In this document: positions 52,658 through 63,007 of the stretch, piece by piece
Numbering within the stretch: the stretch's first letter is position 1
Layout: the number at the start of each line of letters is the position of its first letter
Origin: CBDDLD01 sp965250025
GTDB taxonomy: Bacteria; Bacteroidota; Bacteroidia; Flavobacteriales; Flavobacteriaceae
Assembly (NCBI GenBank): GCA_965250025.1
Contig: OZ252283.1
Location: 3,472,001-3,536,000 of the forward strand
Length of the DNA: 64,000 bases
Direction: 5' to 3'
The notes under the pieces: generated by a model
Databases searched by the model: none
What the model was told of the DNA's origin: nothing
The model's input: the letters and a program-made list of their open reading frames with translations, nothing else
Position numbers and translations under genes: made by a program

Positions 52658-54571
52658 TTATTGAGCTTGAGGACCACCGCTAACGATAATGAACTCAGAA
52701 CGTCTATTCGTTTGGTGCTCTTCTTCAGTACATTTAGTACCGCAATCTACTTTGGGTTGATTTTCGCCTTTACCCATACCAGAGATTCTGGAAGCATCAA
52801 TACCTTTAGAGATGACATATTGAACAGTAGTTTTAGCTCTACGATCAGATAACCTTTCGTTGTAAGGTGCTGAACCTCTATTATCGGTATGCGATTCTAC
52901 ATTGATAACCAAATCCGAATACTTATTCATAACCTGTACAAGTTTATCCAATTCGAAGGCAGCTTGAGCTGTAATATTCGATTTGTCAAAATCAAAATAG
53001 ATAGGGTTTAGTACAATTCTATCAGGTGCAATAATGACTTCTATAGGATCTAAAGAAATTTGTACAGGATTCTCTTCTTCAGTAGTGCCAGCAACAGTTA
53101 CCTTTTTACTTTCATAACCATCTTTAACGACTTCCAGTTCAGTCTCTTTTTCGCATTCAACAACAAATTCAGCAATACCCTCATCATTAGAAGGTTTAGA
53201 TACAACTTTGTTACCTTCAGCATCATAAAGTGTTACTGAAGCGCCTGAGATAGGTTCTCTGGTTTTGTCATCCAGAACAGTAGCAACGATCAATACGTCA
53301 CAAAGTGGTTGTAATTTTTTTACGGCATATACGTCATCACTACCTGCACCACCTTCTCTATTGGAAGAAACAAATCCTTCTTCGGATGCTTCATCAATGG
53401 TAAATGCAAAATCATCGGCATTACTATTAACAGGGATACCAATGTTTCTTACAGGAGCCATTTTTCCATCCACTTCAAGCGTATAGAATACATCTAATCC
53501 TCCAAGACCTAAATGACCATTAGATGAGAAGTATAACGTATTGTTACTACTAATGTACGGAAACATTTCCTGACCTTCAGTATTGACCTTTTGTCCTAAG
53601 TTTTCAGGAGTACCAACACTACCATCTTCATTGATTGAAGCTTTGTAGATGTCAAATTTTCCATATCCGCCTGGCATATCAGAAGCAAAATATAATGTTT
53701 TGCCATCAGCGCTGACAGAAGGGTTCTTTACAGAATAGTTTTCGCTATTAATTGACAGTGGCTCTACAGTATCCCAATCACTACCTAGTTTGGTCGCTTT
53801 AAAGATGTGCAATACGCCTAATCTGTTTTTAGTAAGAGAGTCTTTTTCGTAAACCTTTTCATAAAAACTTTCTCTTGTAAAATACATGGTTTTATTATCT
53901 GGTGAAAAAGATACCAAACCTTCATGGTATTTGGTATTAATTTCATCATTCATAATGTTAGCGTCTTGATAAGAACCATCCGAATTTTTAGTTAAAGCAT
54001 AAATATCCAAGAACGGCTCTTTGTTCCAACCGTAATTTCTTCTATTGTCATTACGTGCAGAAGCAATGTATAGCTTTCCACCATTAAGTGTACCACCAAA
54101 ATCAGATTGAGCAGTATTGAAATCAAGATTTTGAACATTGAATTTCTTACCTTTTTCTAAAATTTTTGGCAAGTAATCTGGATTTTTTCTGAACGCAGTA
54201 GCTCTGTCATCAGCAGGGCGCATAGAAGCAAATTTTTCCATTTGCTTGTTAGATTCCTCGTATTTACCATTAGCTTTAAGCATTTGAGAGTACTTATAGA
54301 TGGTTTCTGGCTCTTGTGATGTTTCAAGAGCTTTAGCATACCAACGTTCAGCTTCAACAGTGTTAAATACGTTATAGTAGCATTCAGCAAGTTGTGTGTA
54401 GACATAAGTGTCGCCTTTACCATTTTCAATAAGTTTGTTATAATCCTTAGCGGCATCTACAAACTCTAGACGAGAAAAGTGTTTGTCAGCCCTTTTCGTG
54501 TCTTTATTCTGAGCAGTTAAGCATAAACTACTCATCATCGTAATCAATAATAATGTTTTTAAGTTTTTCAT
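52658..54571 (-). CDS. PorE-like OmpA protein with TPR, beta-propeller and regulatory-like domains
   Basis: The 637-residue exported protein has a signal peptide, a TPR region (about 25-130), WD40/PD40-like propeller blades (about 140-395; FSPDNKTMYFTRESFY, SADGKTLYFASDMPGG, ISSNNTLYFSSNGHLGLGG), a carboxypeptidase-regulatory-like beta-sandwich (about 405-510), and an OmpA domain ending NRRSEFIIVSGG. This order is that of PorE, a T9SS-associated outer-membrane lipoprotein-like component that binds peptidoglycan. Here it lies downstream of a PorP/SprF gene and a large type B adhesin, so it probably serves export or anchoring of that adhesin. No lipobox Cys is evident beyond SLCLTA. Confidence 0.88.
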   Translation of the reverse strand: MKNLKTLLLITMMSSLCLTAQNKDTKRADKHFSRLEFVDAAKDYNKLIENGKGDTYVYTQLAECYYNVFNTVEAERWYAKALETSQEPETIYKYSQMLKANGKYEESNKQMEKFASMRPADDRATAFRKNPDYLPKILEKGKKFNVQNLDFNTAQSDFGGTLNGGKLYIASARNDNRRNYGWNKEPFLDIYALTKNSDGSYQDANIMNDEINTKYHEGLVSFSPDNKTMYFTRESFYEKVYEKDSLTKNRLGVLHIFKATKLGSDWDTVEPLSINSENYSVKNPSVSADGKTLYFASDMPGGYGKFDIYKASINEDGSVGTPENLGQKVNTEGQEMFPYISSNNTLYFSSNGHLGLGGLDVFYTLEVDGKMAPVRNIGIPVNSNADDFAFTIDEASEEGFVSSNREGGAGSDDVYAVKKLQPLCDVLIVATVLDDKTREPISGASVTLYDAEGNKVVSKPSNDEGIAEFVVECEKETELEVVKDGYESKKVTVAGTTEEENPVQISLDPIEVIIAPDRIVLNPIYFDFDKSNITAQAAFELDKLVQVMNKYSDLVINVESHTDNRGSAPYNERLSDRRAKTTVQYVISKGIDASRISGMGKGENQPKVDCGTKCTEEEHQTNRRSEFIIVSGGPQAQ

Positions 54572-54589
54572 AATGTTTAGCTTAACAAA

Positions 54590-55495
54590 TTAGAAGAATC
54601 TAGGTGAACGTGATACTTTTCTTGGGAAATTAAGATCAAATAGCAAGAACACCTCATGAGATGCTGGTGCAAAATCTCTAATATCAGAGGTTACAGCATC
54701 GTATGCATATCCGATTCTAACGGTAGGCGTAATTGCAAAATTGACAAGCCCAGAGAATGAGTCGTCTAAACGGTAGGATGCCCCAATTTCAAACCTGTCA
54801 AAGAAAAGTGCATTAAGGTTCACATCAAAAGATGTAGGCGCATCAAATGCAGATTTTACTAAGAATGAAGGTTTAAGTTTAGTATTGGGTGATAATTGAA
54901 ATACATATCCACCGGTTAAGAAGTAATGACTGGTTTCAGAACCAATTTCAAAACCATTGGCATCAAGATGTACAGAATCTAGAATATTCGGTACTGATAA
55001 TGCCAAGTAGTATTTATTAGTGTAATAGAAGAATCCAGCTCCAATATTTGGTGTTACTTCATTGATATTTTGGTTGAAAAATGGGTCATCTGGATCAATA
55101 AGATCGATACCAGCCAGTCCAATATCATGAAAAGTAGCACCAGCTTTAACTCCAAAAGCTAAGCGATGCTCACCACCCAACCGCAAGGTGTATGAGAAAT
55201 CAGCATAAGCATTGGTTTCTTTAACCGGGCCAATTTGATCAGCGATAACGGAAAGTCCAAGACCTACTTTTTCTCCAACAGGAAGGTGCCCGAAGAACGT
55301 CCCCGTCTTAGGTGCACCGTCTATACCCGTCCATTGGGTTCTGTATAGTAACCCAAAGGACAAGTTTTCTTTAGACCCTGCATATGCAGGATTAATAACA
55401 TTCATATTATACATGTACTGTGTATACTGAGGGTCTTGTTGCCCATGTAATTGGATAGCAGCTAACAGCAGTACTATGATTGATAGTTTTTTCAT
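54590..55495 (-). CDS. PorP/SprF family type IX secretion membrane protein
   Basis: The 301-residue outer-membrane barrel has the family opening after the signal peptide: QDPQYTQYMYNMNVINPAYAGS, followed by LSFGLLYRTQWTGIDGAPKT. The C-terminus ends in a membrane strand, SPRFF. PorP/SprF proteins associate with T9SS and are often dedicated to export or attachment of one type B substrate encoded next to them, as with SprF and SprB. It lies between the adhesin (upstream, 23 bases) and the PorE-like gene (18 bases downstream). Confidence 0.94.
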   Translation of the reverse strand: MKKLSIIVLLLAAIQLHGQQDPQYTQYMYNMNVINPAYAGSKENLSFGLLYRTQWTGIDGAPKTGTFFGHLPVGEKVGLGLSVIADQIGPVKETNAYADFSYTLRLGGEHRLAFGVKAGATFHDIGLAGIDLIDPDDPFFNQNINEVTPNIGAGFFYYTNKYYLALSVPNILDSVHLDANGFEIGSETSHYFLTGGYVFQLSPNTKLKPSFLVKSAFDAPTSFDVNLNALFFDRFEIGASYRLDDSFSGLVNFAITPTVRIGYAYDAVTSDIRDFAPASHEVFLLFDLNFPRKVSRSPRFF

Positions 55496-55518
55496 ATTAA
55501 GTTGATTCAGTTAGTTGA

Positions 55519-58500
55519 TTATCTGTTAATGTAAATCCAAGCGCTACGAGATTTCGCTCCGTTTTCATATACCATAGTATAGAAGTACGTACCTACAGGA
55601 AGCTCATCACCTCCATCGGTTTGACCTACCCACTCGTTGGTATAATTGTCCTTAGCATATACTCGTGTACCATTTCTATTAAAAATTTCTAGGCGAGTAA
55701 CACCATAGCTACTTAAATCAAAGGTATCATTAACACCATCATTGTTTGGTGATATACCTTGAGGAATTACACATGATTCCAGTTCAATAACTTGGCTGGA
55801 TACAGCGGAATTAACACATCCTGAATCATTAAATGTAATTTCTGCTCTGTATTCACCTTCTACTAAAACAGAAGCTAAAGTTAATCCACTTTCACCTGTG
55901 ATTAACACATCATCCAAGTACCATTGAATACTAACCTGATCTGCTGTAAAGTTTTCAGGAATTAAACCAATTTCAACTGGAATAGTGGCATTAGGACATA
56001 CCTCATAGTCAAAATCAGGATTCTCTACATCGAAACTAGCCAGCGGCACGATATTAACAACGATGTTAAACGATGTGGTATTGAAACATCCGCTAAGTGT
56101 ATTTTCAACTCTAACGTGAATGGTTTCTCCAGAACTTGTATATGGGTTTGGTAACGCACCAGTACCAGCTTCAGCATCTTCCGGAGAAGTGTGATAGGTG
56201 ATAACAGTATCCGCCTCGGTATTGATTTCATCATTTAAAGACTCTAGGTCAAACGCAGTGCTTCCGTCCACAGTACCATCTAAATCATCACAAACTATGA
56301 GATCATCAGGTTGGTTAGCTGTAGGCAATGCATTGACAACCAATACCACTTCAGATAATTGACGACACCCTAAGAAATTATCGTTAGCAGCATCAACATC
56401 TTCTATTCGAATGATTAATGTTTCTCCACCAGAGTTGTATGTTGTACTTACTGGGTTCATCGCCTGATTTGCATCATTCATATTGGTATAATAAGAAACT
56501 GCAAAGTCAGGACCAAGACCTAATGATGCTGTTAATGCATTAAGATCAAAATCTTCTACACCATCACTTGAAGGGCCATCACAAACTGTAATGTTTTGAG
56601 GCGCTACTGTACCAGGATCCTGATATAGCTTCACAGATACAATTTGAGAGAATGCATCATCATCACAATTGTTATCAAAGGCCTGTACTTGGTATACATC
56701 CGATTCAGTAACTGTCAACGTAGGACCAGTTTCACCATCAATAGCAAATCCGTCTCTATACCATATGTAAGTATCAGCAAAAGGAGAATCACAAATTATG
56801 GTTACAGAATCAAAACCACAAACAGAAGCTTCTTCAGGTGTTGTAGGGTCGCCATCTGTATCTGAGAATACGACCTCTTCACTGGTGATCTCTGCTTCTA
56901 TTTCAGCAGTTACAGTACCACTTCCTGTACCTCCGTCATTGGTTTGTGAAATAGATATAGATCCCGGATCATCTGAGAAGTTAGTTACTAAGAGCATATA
57001 TATCTCACCTTCTTGTGCATTATCTATAGTTAAATTTTCTACAGACACGAAAGAATAACTACAATCTACAATATTACCAAACGGATAAAAATCTGGGTTT
57101 GCTGTGTTATTTGGACATGTTGGACAATCCTCAAAAGCGATATTTGTACAAGCATCCTCTATTGAAGTAAAAGGTCCCCATAAAACAAAATCAACATCAA
57201 GTCCATTACCATCGTCATCAACCTGACTGATCTCAATCTCTATAAGTCCAGGTTGTCCAATTTGAATAATATTCCAAGTAGGGTTAGGTGCTGTTGCTAA
57301 ACATGCAATGTCATTAGGATCTGGTATACCAACAATATTTGGTGTGGTCAATGTACCATCTTCAGAACAGAAATTAACCGCATTATCACAAATAATATTT
57401 GTTGGTGCCTCTCTGATACAAAGATCAAACGAAGAGGTTTCACCATCAGATCCTCCAGAGAAAACTCTGATATAATATGTGTTTCCTACAGTTAAAGAAG
57501 GCGTTACACTTGCATTTTGGTCAGAACAGTATAATTCTGTTAAACTACCACAAGTACCTTCATATACACCGTGATCTAAATTGGTAGTACCGCCGGTAAT
57601 GTTTAATAATGATATTAATTGTACCTCATTAAGCGCTGTAAATTCAAACCATACATCATCGTCAGGGTTACCTGTACACGTATTGGCTACTCCTGAAGGT
57701 GTGGCTTCTAATATGGTGCCTGGCGTTACTAAATCACAAGTACCGCCATCATTTACTACGGCAACTGTAGCGCCATCACAATTATCATTATCAGGAGGAC
57801 ATGCTGCCACGTTTATCGACGGACTGTTAATTTCACAGTTCGCATCTTGATCATTGTTGATGGTTACAACAACATCAGTTAAGAATGGGAATGGTCCTAT
57901 TTGATATACACCAGGAGCAGTTACAGCTACAGTATTGGCATCAACGTTATTGGAGATCGTTAATGAAGTAGCGTCTCCTATTGAAGTTACATCAACATCA
58001 ATTAAGAATTGATCGCCATTGTCACAATCGTCAATTACTGCATAAGTAGCAGCAGGATTGATACAAGTAGCACAAGACACAGTATAGTTGATACCTTCTG
58101 GGAATGAACCACTTTCACAACTAACGGAACCATCTGAGTTTACAACAAAAGAAATGGTGTCTCCGGTAGATTGGAATGTTAAACCACTAATATCACCAAC
58201 ACTATCGTTTAATAATTCAGTTCCATCTGTATCAAACACAATAAGCTCATCACAACAGGATTCAACAAAACCTGAGTTAAACGTAAGGTTTAAAGGCGTT
58301 CCATCTGAACTAGTGAATGAGAAGGTTTCTGAATCAGGATCATCATCAATATTATTTCCATAGCAATAGTCTATTGTTACTGGCCCAGCAGTACAATCTA
58401 TAAGAGTATCTAAGCAGAAAGGCTGTGTTAGCGGAGTGCTTGATATTACACAATTGGCATCGTCGTCATTGGTTACCGTAATTTCAACATCGGTAGCATT

Positions 58501-60480
58501 TGGATAAGGTCCAAATGTTAATATACCTGTAGCTGAAGTGGTCTGGTTTGCACTTCCTTGGTTATCACTAACAGTTAAAGAACCAGCAGAACCAATATCC
58601 GTAATGTCTACATCTACAAAGAACTGAGGTGCATTTAAGCAATCGCTTACTACAGTATAAGTAGCAGCAGGATTTTGACAAGTAGCACAAGACACAGTAT
58701 AGTTGATACCTTCTGGGAATGAACCACTTTCACAACTAACAGAACCATCTGAATTTACAACAAAAGAAATGGTGTCTCCGGTAGATTGGAATGTTAAGCC
58801 ACTAATATCACCAACGCTATCATTTAACAATTCAGTTCCATCAGTATCAAACACAATAAGTTCATCACAACAAGCTTCAACAAAACCTGAGTTGAAGGTG
58901 ATATTCAAAGGAGAACCATCAGAACTAGTAAATGTGAAGGTTTCTGAATCAGGATCATCATCAATATTATTTCCATAACAGTAATCTAGTGTTAAAGGTC
59001 CAGCCGTACAGTCTACCACATTATCTAAACAAAAAGGCTGTGTTAGTGGAGTACTTGAGATCACACAATTAGAATCGTCATCATTGGTTACTGAAATTTC
59101 AACGTCAGTAGCATTTGGATAAGGTCCAAATGTTAATATACCTGTAGCTGAAGCTGCCTGAGTAGCACTTCCTTGGTTATCACCAACAGTTAGAGAACCT
59201 GCAGAACCAAGATTAGTAATATCTACATCTACAAAGAACTGAGGCGCATTTAAGCAATCGCTTACTACAGTATAAGTAGCCTCTGGGTTAACACAAGTAG
59301 CACATGCAGCAGTGAAATCCCATTGCGTTGTACAACATGTACTGTTAGACTGACAGCTTACTGAGCCATCAGCGTCAATAGCTAAGAACATTGAAGTTCC
59401 GGTAGAATCAAACTGTAAACCAGTCAAATCACCACCGTTGTTGCCTTGATATAGAATAGGAGCGGTATCATCTACTCCATCATAAATAATAATATCATCA
59501 CAACAAGATTCCATACCCCCGGCATTAAATGTAAGTCTAATAGGGCTACCATCAGAAGAGGTAAATAACCATGTTGTATCATCATTGTTGCCGTAACAGT
59601 GGGTGAAGTTTTGTGCTCCGGCAGTACAATCTATAGTAATAGAAGGATCAGCTTGTGTTGTAAAGCTTTGCTCAATACAGGTATCCGTAGTTGTACCGTT
59701 ATCGTTGTAAGGTGTAATAGTAACATAGTGCGTTGTAGAATAAGCCAATTGACCTAAAGCATAAGTATTTACATCACCAACATCAACATTATCTGCAATA
59801 TCATTACCTCCAGGAGCGGTTCCTACGGTTAAGAAATAGCCTGTAGGAATACCAGAAGCTGTTGCCCATGAAATATTACCATTGATTTCTGTATCAGTAG
59901 CACCATCAGCAGGAGTGGTTAATGCCGCATCACATGAAGGTGGATTAACTGCTGTTTGTAAAGCAGAAATGTTATCAAAGTACAAATAGTAATCTCCACC
60001 GGTTTGTGTAGCTGAAAACTGTAATTTAAAATCTGATCCATCAGGTAAATCGGCAGCAGGGATAGTGTAAGTTAAAGTTGCACAATCTGCAGATGCCACA
60101 TGGTTAGCGTCGTCAATGGTATCAATATCTATCCAGTCTGTACCATCATTAGTTGAATACTGAATGACAAAATTTCCCCATCCTGGTCCTGTAGGATTTG
60201 TTGCAGCAGACCAGTCTACAATTTTATAATCAAAAGTTAGAGTAAGGTCTGTGGCATTAGATTGTCCTACGACGTTTGGAGATGTAAGATCTCCCGAAGT
60301 GTTACCACTGTAAAGATTTTCTCTGACCGATTGACCAGAACATGATTGGGTGCCACTAAAAAAGAAACCGCCTGTTTCCCAGGCAGATGCACCACTATCA
60401 AAATCTTCACTAATCGCGATTTGACTGCTTGCTGAAAATGCAAATAACATTAATAGCAGACATAGTGTAATTTTTTTCAT
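55519..60480 (-). CDS. Giant T9SS type B (gliding-motility C-terminal domain) adhesin
   Basis: The 1653-residue protein has a signal peptide (to SASSQ), a MAM/jelly-roll-like domain (about 25-180), a Fn3-like domain (about 183-275), then three CUB-like modules with the refrain YCYGNN...SFTFTSSDGSPL and CCDELIVFD (about 280-810). Further repeat domains follow (PPC-like, Ig-like with YIWYRDG), and a C-terminal CHU_C domain: ISPNNDGVNDTFDL, LEIFNRNG and VGTYFYTMVYENG. The last is the type B sorting signal. Two of the CUB-like units are nearly identical in DNA. It is cell-surface exposed and probably exported by the PorP/SprF protein encoded downstream. Confidence 0.9.
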   Translation of the reverse strand: MKKITLCLLLMLFAFSASSQIAISEDFDSGASAWETGGFFFSGTQSCSGQSVRENLYSGNTSGDLTSPNVVGQSNATDLTLTFDYKIVDWSAATNPTGPGWGNFVIQYSTNDGTDWIDIDTIDDANHVASADCATLTYTIPAADLPDGSDFKLQFSATQTGGDYYLYFDNISALQTAVNPPSCDAALTTPADGATDTEINGNISWATASGIPTGYFLTVGTAPGGNDIADNVDVGDVNTYALGQLAYSTTHYVTITPYNDNGTTTDTCIEQSFTTQADPSITIDCTAGAQNFTHCYGNNDDTTWLFTSSDGSPIRLTFNAGGMESCCDDIIIYDGVDDTAPILYQGNNGGDLTGLQFDSTGTSMFLAIDADGSVSCQSNSTCCTTQWDFTAACATCVNPEATYTVVSDCLNAPQFFVDVDITNLGSAGSLTVGDNQGSATQAASATGILTFGPYPNATDVEISVTNDDDSNCVISSTPLTQPFCLDNVVDCTAGPLTLDYCYGNNIDDDPDSETFTFTSSDGSPLNITFNSGFVEACCDELIVFDTDGTELLNDSVGDISGLTFQSTGDTISFVVNSDGSVSCESGSFPEGINYTVSCATCQNPAATYTVVSDCLNAPQFFVDVDITDIGSAGSLTVSDNQGSANQTTSATGILTFGPYPNATDVEITVTNDDDANCVISSTPLTQPFCLDTLIDCTAGPVTIDYCYGNNIDDDPDSETFSFTSSDGTPLNLTFNSGFVESCCDELIVFDTDGTELLNDSVGDISGLTFQSTGDTISFVVNSDGSVSCESGSFPEGINYTVSCATCINPAATYAVIDDCDNGDQFLIDVDVTSIGDATSLTISNNVDANTVAVTAPGVYQIGPFPFLTDVVVTINNDQDANCEINSPSINVAACPPDNDNCDGATVAVVNDGGTCDLVTPGTILEATPSGVANTCTGNPDDDVWFEFTALNEVQLISLLNITGGTTNLDHGVYEGTCGSLTELYCSDQNASVTPSLTVGNTYYIRVFSGGSDGETSSFDLCIREAPTNIICDNAVNFCSEDGTLTTPNIVGIPDPNDIACLATAPNPTWNIIQIGQPGLIEIEISQVDDDGNGLDVDFVLWGPFTSIEDACTNIAFEDCPTCPNNTANPDFYPFGNIVDCSYSFVSVENLTIDNAQEGEIYMLLVTNFSDDPGSISISQTNDGGTGSGTVTAEIEAEITSEEVVFSDTDGDPTTPEEASVCGFDSVTIICDSPFADTYIWYRDGFAIDGETGPTLTVTESDVYQVQAFDNNCDDDAFSQIVSVKLYQDPGTVAPQNITVCDGPSSDGVEDFDLNALTASLGLGPDFAVSYYTNMNDANQAMNPVSTTYNSGGETLIIRIEDVDAANDNFLGCRQLSEVVLVVNALPTANQPDDLIVCDDLDGTVDGSTAFDLESLNDEINTEADTVITYHTSPEDAEAGTGALPNPYTSSGETIHVRVENTLSGCFNTTSFNIVVNIVPLASFDVENPDFDYEVCPNATIPVEIGLIPENFTADQVSIQWYLDDVLITGESGLTLASVLVEGEYRAEITFNDSGCVNSAVSSQVIELESCVIPQGISPNNDGVNDTFDLSSYGVTRLEIFNRNGTRVYAKDNYTNEWVGQTDGGDELPVGTYFYTMVYENGAKSRSAWIYINR
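58045..59274 (-). repeat. Two tandem ~615-bp units inside the adhesin gene
   Basis: The unit 58045-58659 and the unit 58660-59274 align with a constant 615-base offset and only scattered differences, for example in the segments starting ATACCTTCTGGGAATGAACC and AAACCTGAGTT. The third, more diverged copy lies towards 59.6 kb. This is a recent in-frame duplication of a 205-residue CUB-like module. Confidence 0.85.
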
Positions 60481-60715
60481 TTCATGTAATTAAGTTAGTA
60501 AATAAAAATCACCGTAATCTTTTGATTACTAATGATTTGATTTGTTTTTTTTAAGAATAGAGGCTTTTACATAATAATAAGCATCAATTTAAACGCTTTT
60601 AATATGCTTCCCGAATATATAAAAAATGAGAGTTAACAGTATATTAACAATGTTATAATAGATTAAATACATTTATCATCGATAAAAAGCTTATAGGTTT
60701 TTTCAACTCTAAATT

Positions 60716-61663
60716 TTAAGTTTTAAGTTGAATGAAAACAGGAAAATGATCACTGTATCCTCCTTTGTATTTTTTACCCACATAGGTTCTAAAGGGTTGG
60801 CCTTTATATTTGCCGTGGTATTGTGTTAAAAATTTGGGATCAAAGATATCTGCTTTATAAAAATCAAGATGAGATTGGTTGGAATTTAAAAAATTATAGG
60901 TCAGCAATACCTGATCAAATAGATTCCATTCGAAATCATGGTTCAAACTGCCTCTTTCTCTAGACCGGAGTGTTTTAAATGGATTGTATAGTTGGGCATT
61001 CTGTTCCATATGTTCAATGCTATCATCGTCGGGGTTATCATTAAAATCTCCCATAACAATAATGTTGGGGTCTTCGTCTTCTTGTCTTATCTGTTTGATA
61101 ATGGAAACCACTTTTTCAGAGGCCGCTAAGCGTTTAAAAGCTGTTTCCTTTTCACCTTCACGTCTGGATGACCAATGATTGACAATAATATGTACTAACT
61201 CGTTTTGAAGGTAGCCTGAAACCAGTAAGATATCTCTGGTATAATCTCTATCTCCATACTCATCTTCTAAATAAACAGAAAACGGCTCAGAATGTTCAAC
61301 CTTAAATAATGAAGTATTATACAATAAAGCAACATCAATACCCCGTTCATCAGACGAGTCGTAATGGACATAGTCATAATCATGTGATTTTAGATTTTTA
61401 CTTTCTAAAAGATCTATAATGACTTCTTCATTCTCTACTTCGGCCAAACCAACAATTACAGGGACAGATTCCATATCGCCAATTTGAGTAATTGTAGCAC
61501 CTATCTTCTGTAATTTATTTTGATATCGTTTTTTTGTCCAGCGTTTTGCTGCATCAGGCAGAAAATCATCGTCATTGGTATTCTCATTATCGTAGATGTC
61601 AAATAAGTTTTCAATGTTATAAAACGCTATAGTATGGATTTGTTCTCTTTTATTAGTACTCAT
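60716..61663 (-). CDS. Endonuclease/exonuclease/phosphatase family protein
   Basis: A 315-residue EEP-fold enzyme: IAFYNIENLFDIYDNENT, GLAEVENEEVI with the metal Glu, DVALLYNTSLFKV, VNHWSSRREGEK, VIMGDFNDNPDDDS and YSDHFPVFIQL at the end with Asp-His. No signal peptide is visible. It may be a nuclease or phosphatase; the substrate is unknown. It is divergent from hflX. The 235-base gap before the adhesin, 60481-60715, is A/T-rich and holds no recognisable gene. Confidence 0.9.
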   Translation of the reverse strand: MSTNKREQIHTIAFYNIENLFDIYDNENTNDDDFLPDAAKRWTKKRYQNKLQKIGATITQIGDMESVPVIVGLAEVENEEVIIDLLESKNLKSHDYDYVHYDSSDERGIDVALLYNTSLFKVEHSEPFSVYLEDEYGDRDYTRDILLVSGYLQNELVHIIVNHWSSRREGEKETAFKRLAASEKVVSIIKQIRQEDEDPNIIVMGDFNDNPDDDSIEHMEQNAQLYNPFKTLRSRERGSLNHDFEWNLFDQVLLTYNFLNSNQSHLDFYKADIFDPKFLTQYHGKYKGQPFRTYVGKKYKGGYSDHFPVFIQLKT

Positions 61664-61712
61664 GAGGCTAAATATAAGGCTAAAAACATAAATCTAAATT
61701 AGCCATTTGTTT

Positions 61713-61720
61713 ACCTTTGC
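61713..61720 (+). promoter_or_regulatory. Candidate -7 box for hflX
   Basis: TACCTTTG fits TAnnTTTG, 15 bases before the hflX ATG. No TTTG is at the ideal distance upstream. Confidence 0.4.
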
Positions 61721-61735
61721 GCATTATATTAATTT

Positions 61736-62947
61736 ATGATTGAGAAAAAAGATACAAGTTTAGAAAAGGTTGTACTGGTTGGTATTATTACTAAAGACCA
61801 GAATGAATCTACAGCCAGAGAATATCTTGATGAACTGGAGTTCTTGACTTATACTGCCGGAGGAGAGGTTGTGAAGCGATTTACACAAAAACTGGCTATG
61901 CCGCATACTAAAACATTCATTGGTACCGGAAAAATGAATGATGTAATGCTCTATGTAAAGGAGAATGAAGTCGGTACAGTGATTTTTGATGACGAGCTAT
62001 CTCCTGCTCAAGAGCGTAATATCAGTAAAATATTAAACTGTAAGATACTAGACCGTACAAATCTAATTCTCGATATTTTTGCACAACGCGCACAGACGAG
62101 CTATGCCAGAACACAAGTGGAATTGGCACAATGCGAATATCTGTTACCACGATTAAAAGGGATGTGGACGCATCTTGAGCGTCAGAAAGGGGGAATAGGA
62201 ATGCGCGGGCCTGGTGAAACGGAAATTGAAACAGACCGACGAATTGTAAGGGATAAAATAGCCTTATTAAAGGCCAAGATCAAAACCATAGATAAGCAAA
62301 TGGCAGTGCAGAGAGGAAATAGAGGTAAGATGGTCAGAGTGGCATTGGTTGGGTATACTAATGTTGGGAAATCTACATTAATGAATGTCATTAGTAAAAG
62401 TGAAGTATTTGCCGAAAACAAGTTGTTTGCTACTCTAGACACAACAGTTCGCAAAGTAGTCATTGGAAATTTACCCTTTTTAGTAAGCGATACTGTAGGG
62501 TTTATTAGAAAGTTACCTACACAATTGGTAGAATCTTTTAAGAGTACATTAGATGAGGTTAGAGAAGCTGATTTGTTGTTACATGTTGTAGATATTTCGC
62601 ATTCTAATTTTGAAGAGCATATAGAATCCGTAAACCAGATTCTTGATGAGATCGATAGTAAAGATAAACCAACCATTATGGTATTTAATAAGATCGATGC
62701 ATACCAACCTGAGCCTTTCGATGAGGATGACCTTGTTATTGAAAGAACGAAGTCGCATTATAGTATTGAAGAATGGAAAAATACCTGGATGGCTAAAATT
62801 GGAGATAATGCGTTGTTTATTTCGGCATTAAATAAGGAAAACCTCGAAGCATTTAGGAAACGGGTATATAAGGCCGTAAGGGAAATCCATGTTCAACGGT
62901 TTCCGTACAATCATTTTTTATATCCCGATGTAGAAGATATTAGTTAG
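61736..62947 (+). CDS. hflX: GTPase HflX
   Basis: HflX is a ribosome-binding GTPase that splits stalled or hibernating ribosomes. The N-terminal HflX domain has TFIGTGKMNDV and VIFDDELSPAQERNI. A coiled coil and the linker GIGMRGPGETEIETDRR follow. The G domain has G1 VALVGYTNVGKSTLMN, G3 SDTVGFIRKLP and G4 FNKID. 403 residues is full length. Single gene with a bidirectional terminator after it. Confidence 0.95.
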   Translation: MIEKKDTSLEKVVLVGIITKDQNESTAREYLDELEFLTYTAGGEVVKRFTQKLAMPHTKTFIGTGKMNDVMLYVKENEVGTVIFDDELSPAQERNISKILNCKILDRTNLILDIFAQRAQTSYARTQVELAQCEYLLPRLKGMWTHLERQKGGIGMRGPGETEIETDRRIVRDKIALLKAKIKTIDKQMAVQRGNRGKMVRVALVGYTNVGKSTLMNVISKSEVFAENKLFATLDTTVRKVVIGNLPFLVSDTVGFIRKLPTQLVESFKSTLDEVREADLLLHVVDISHSNFEEHIESVNQILDEIDSKDKPTIMVFNKIDAYQPEPFDEDDLVIERTKSHYSIEEWKNTWMAKIGDNALFISALNKENLEAFRKRVYKAVREIHVQRFPYNHFLYPDVEDIS

Positions 62948-62954
62948 GCAAATA

Positions 62955-62985
62955 AAAAAGAGACTTAATACAAGTCTCTTTTTTA
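62955..62985. terminator. Bidirectional terminator between hflX and the DUF3078 gene
   Basis: AAAAAAGAGACTT-AATAC-AAGTCTCTTTTTT, a perfect stem with T runs in both readings, serves both converging genes. Confidence 0.93.
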
Positions 62986-63007
62986 TTTATTATAGGTCTG
63001 TATTTAA

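Noticed and set aside
56798..58978. Several plus-strand open frames opposite the adhesin
   Set aside because: Two of them are duplicated only because the adhesin modules are; they are antisense shadows.
62182..62676. Minus-strand open frame of 164 codons
   Set aside because: Shadow of the hflX G domain; no recognisable features of its own.
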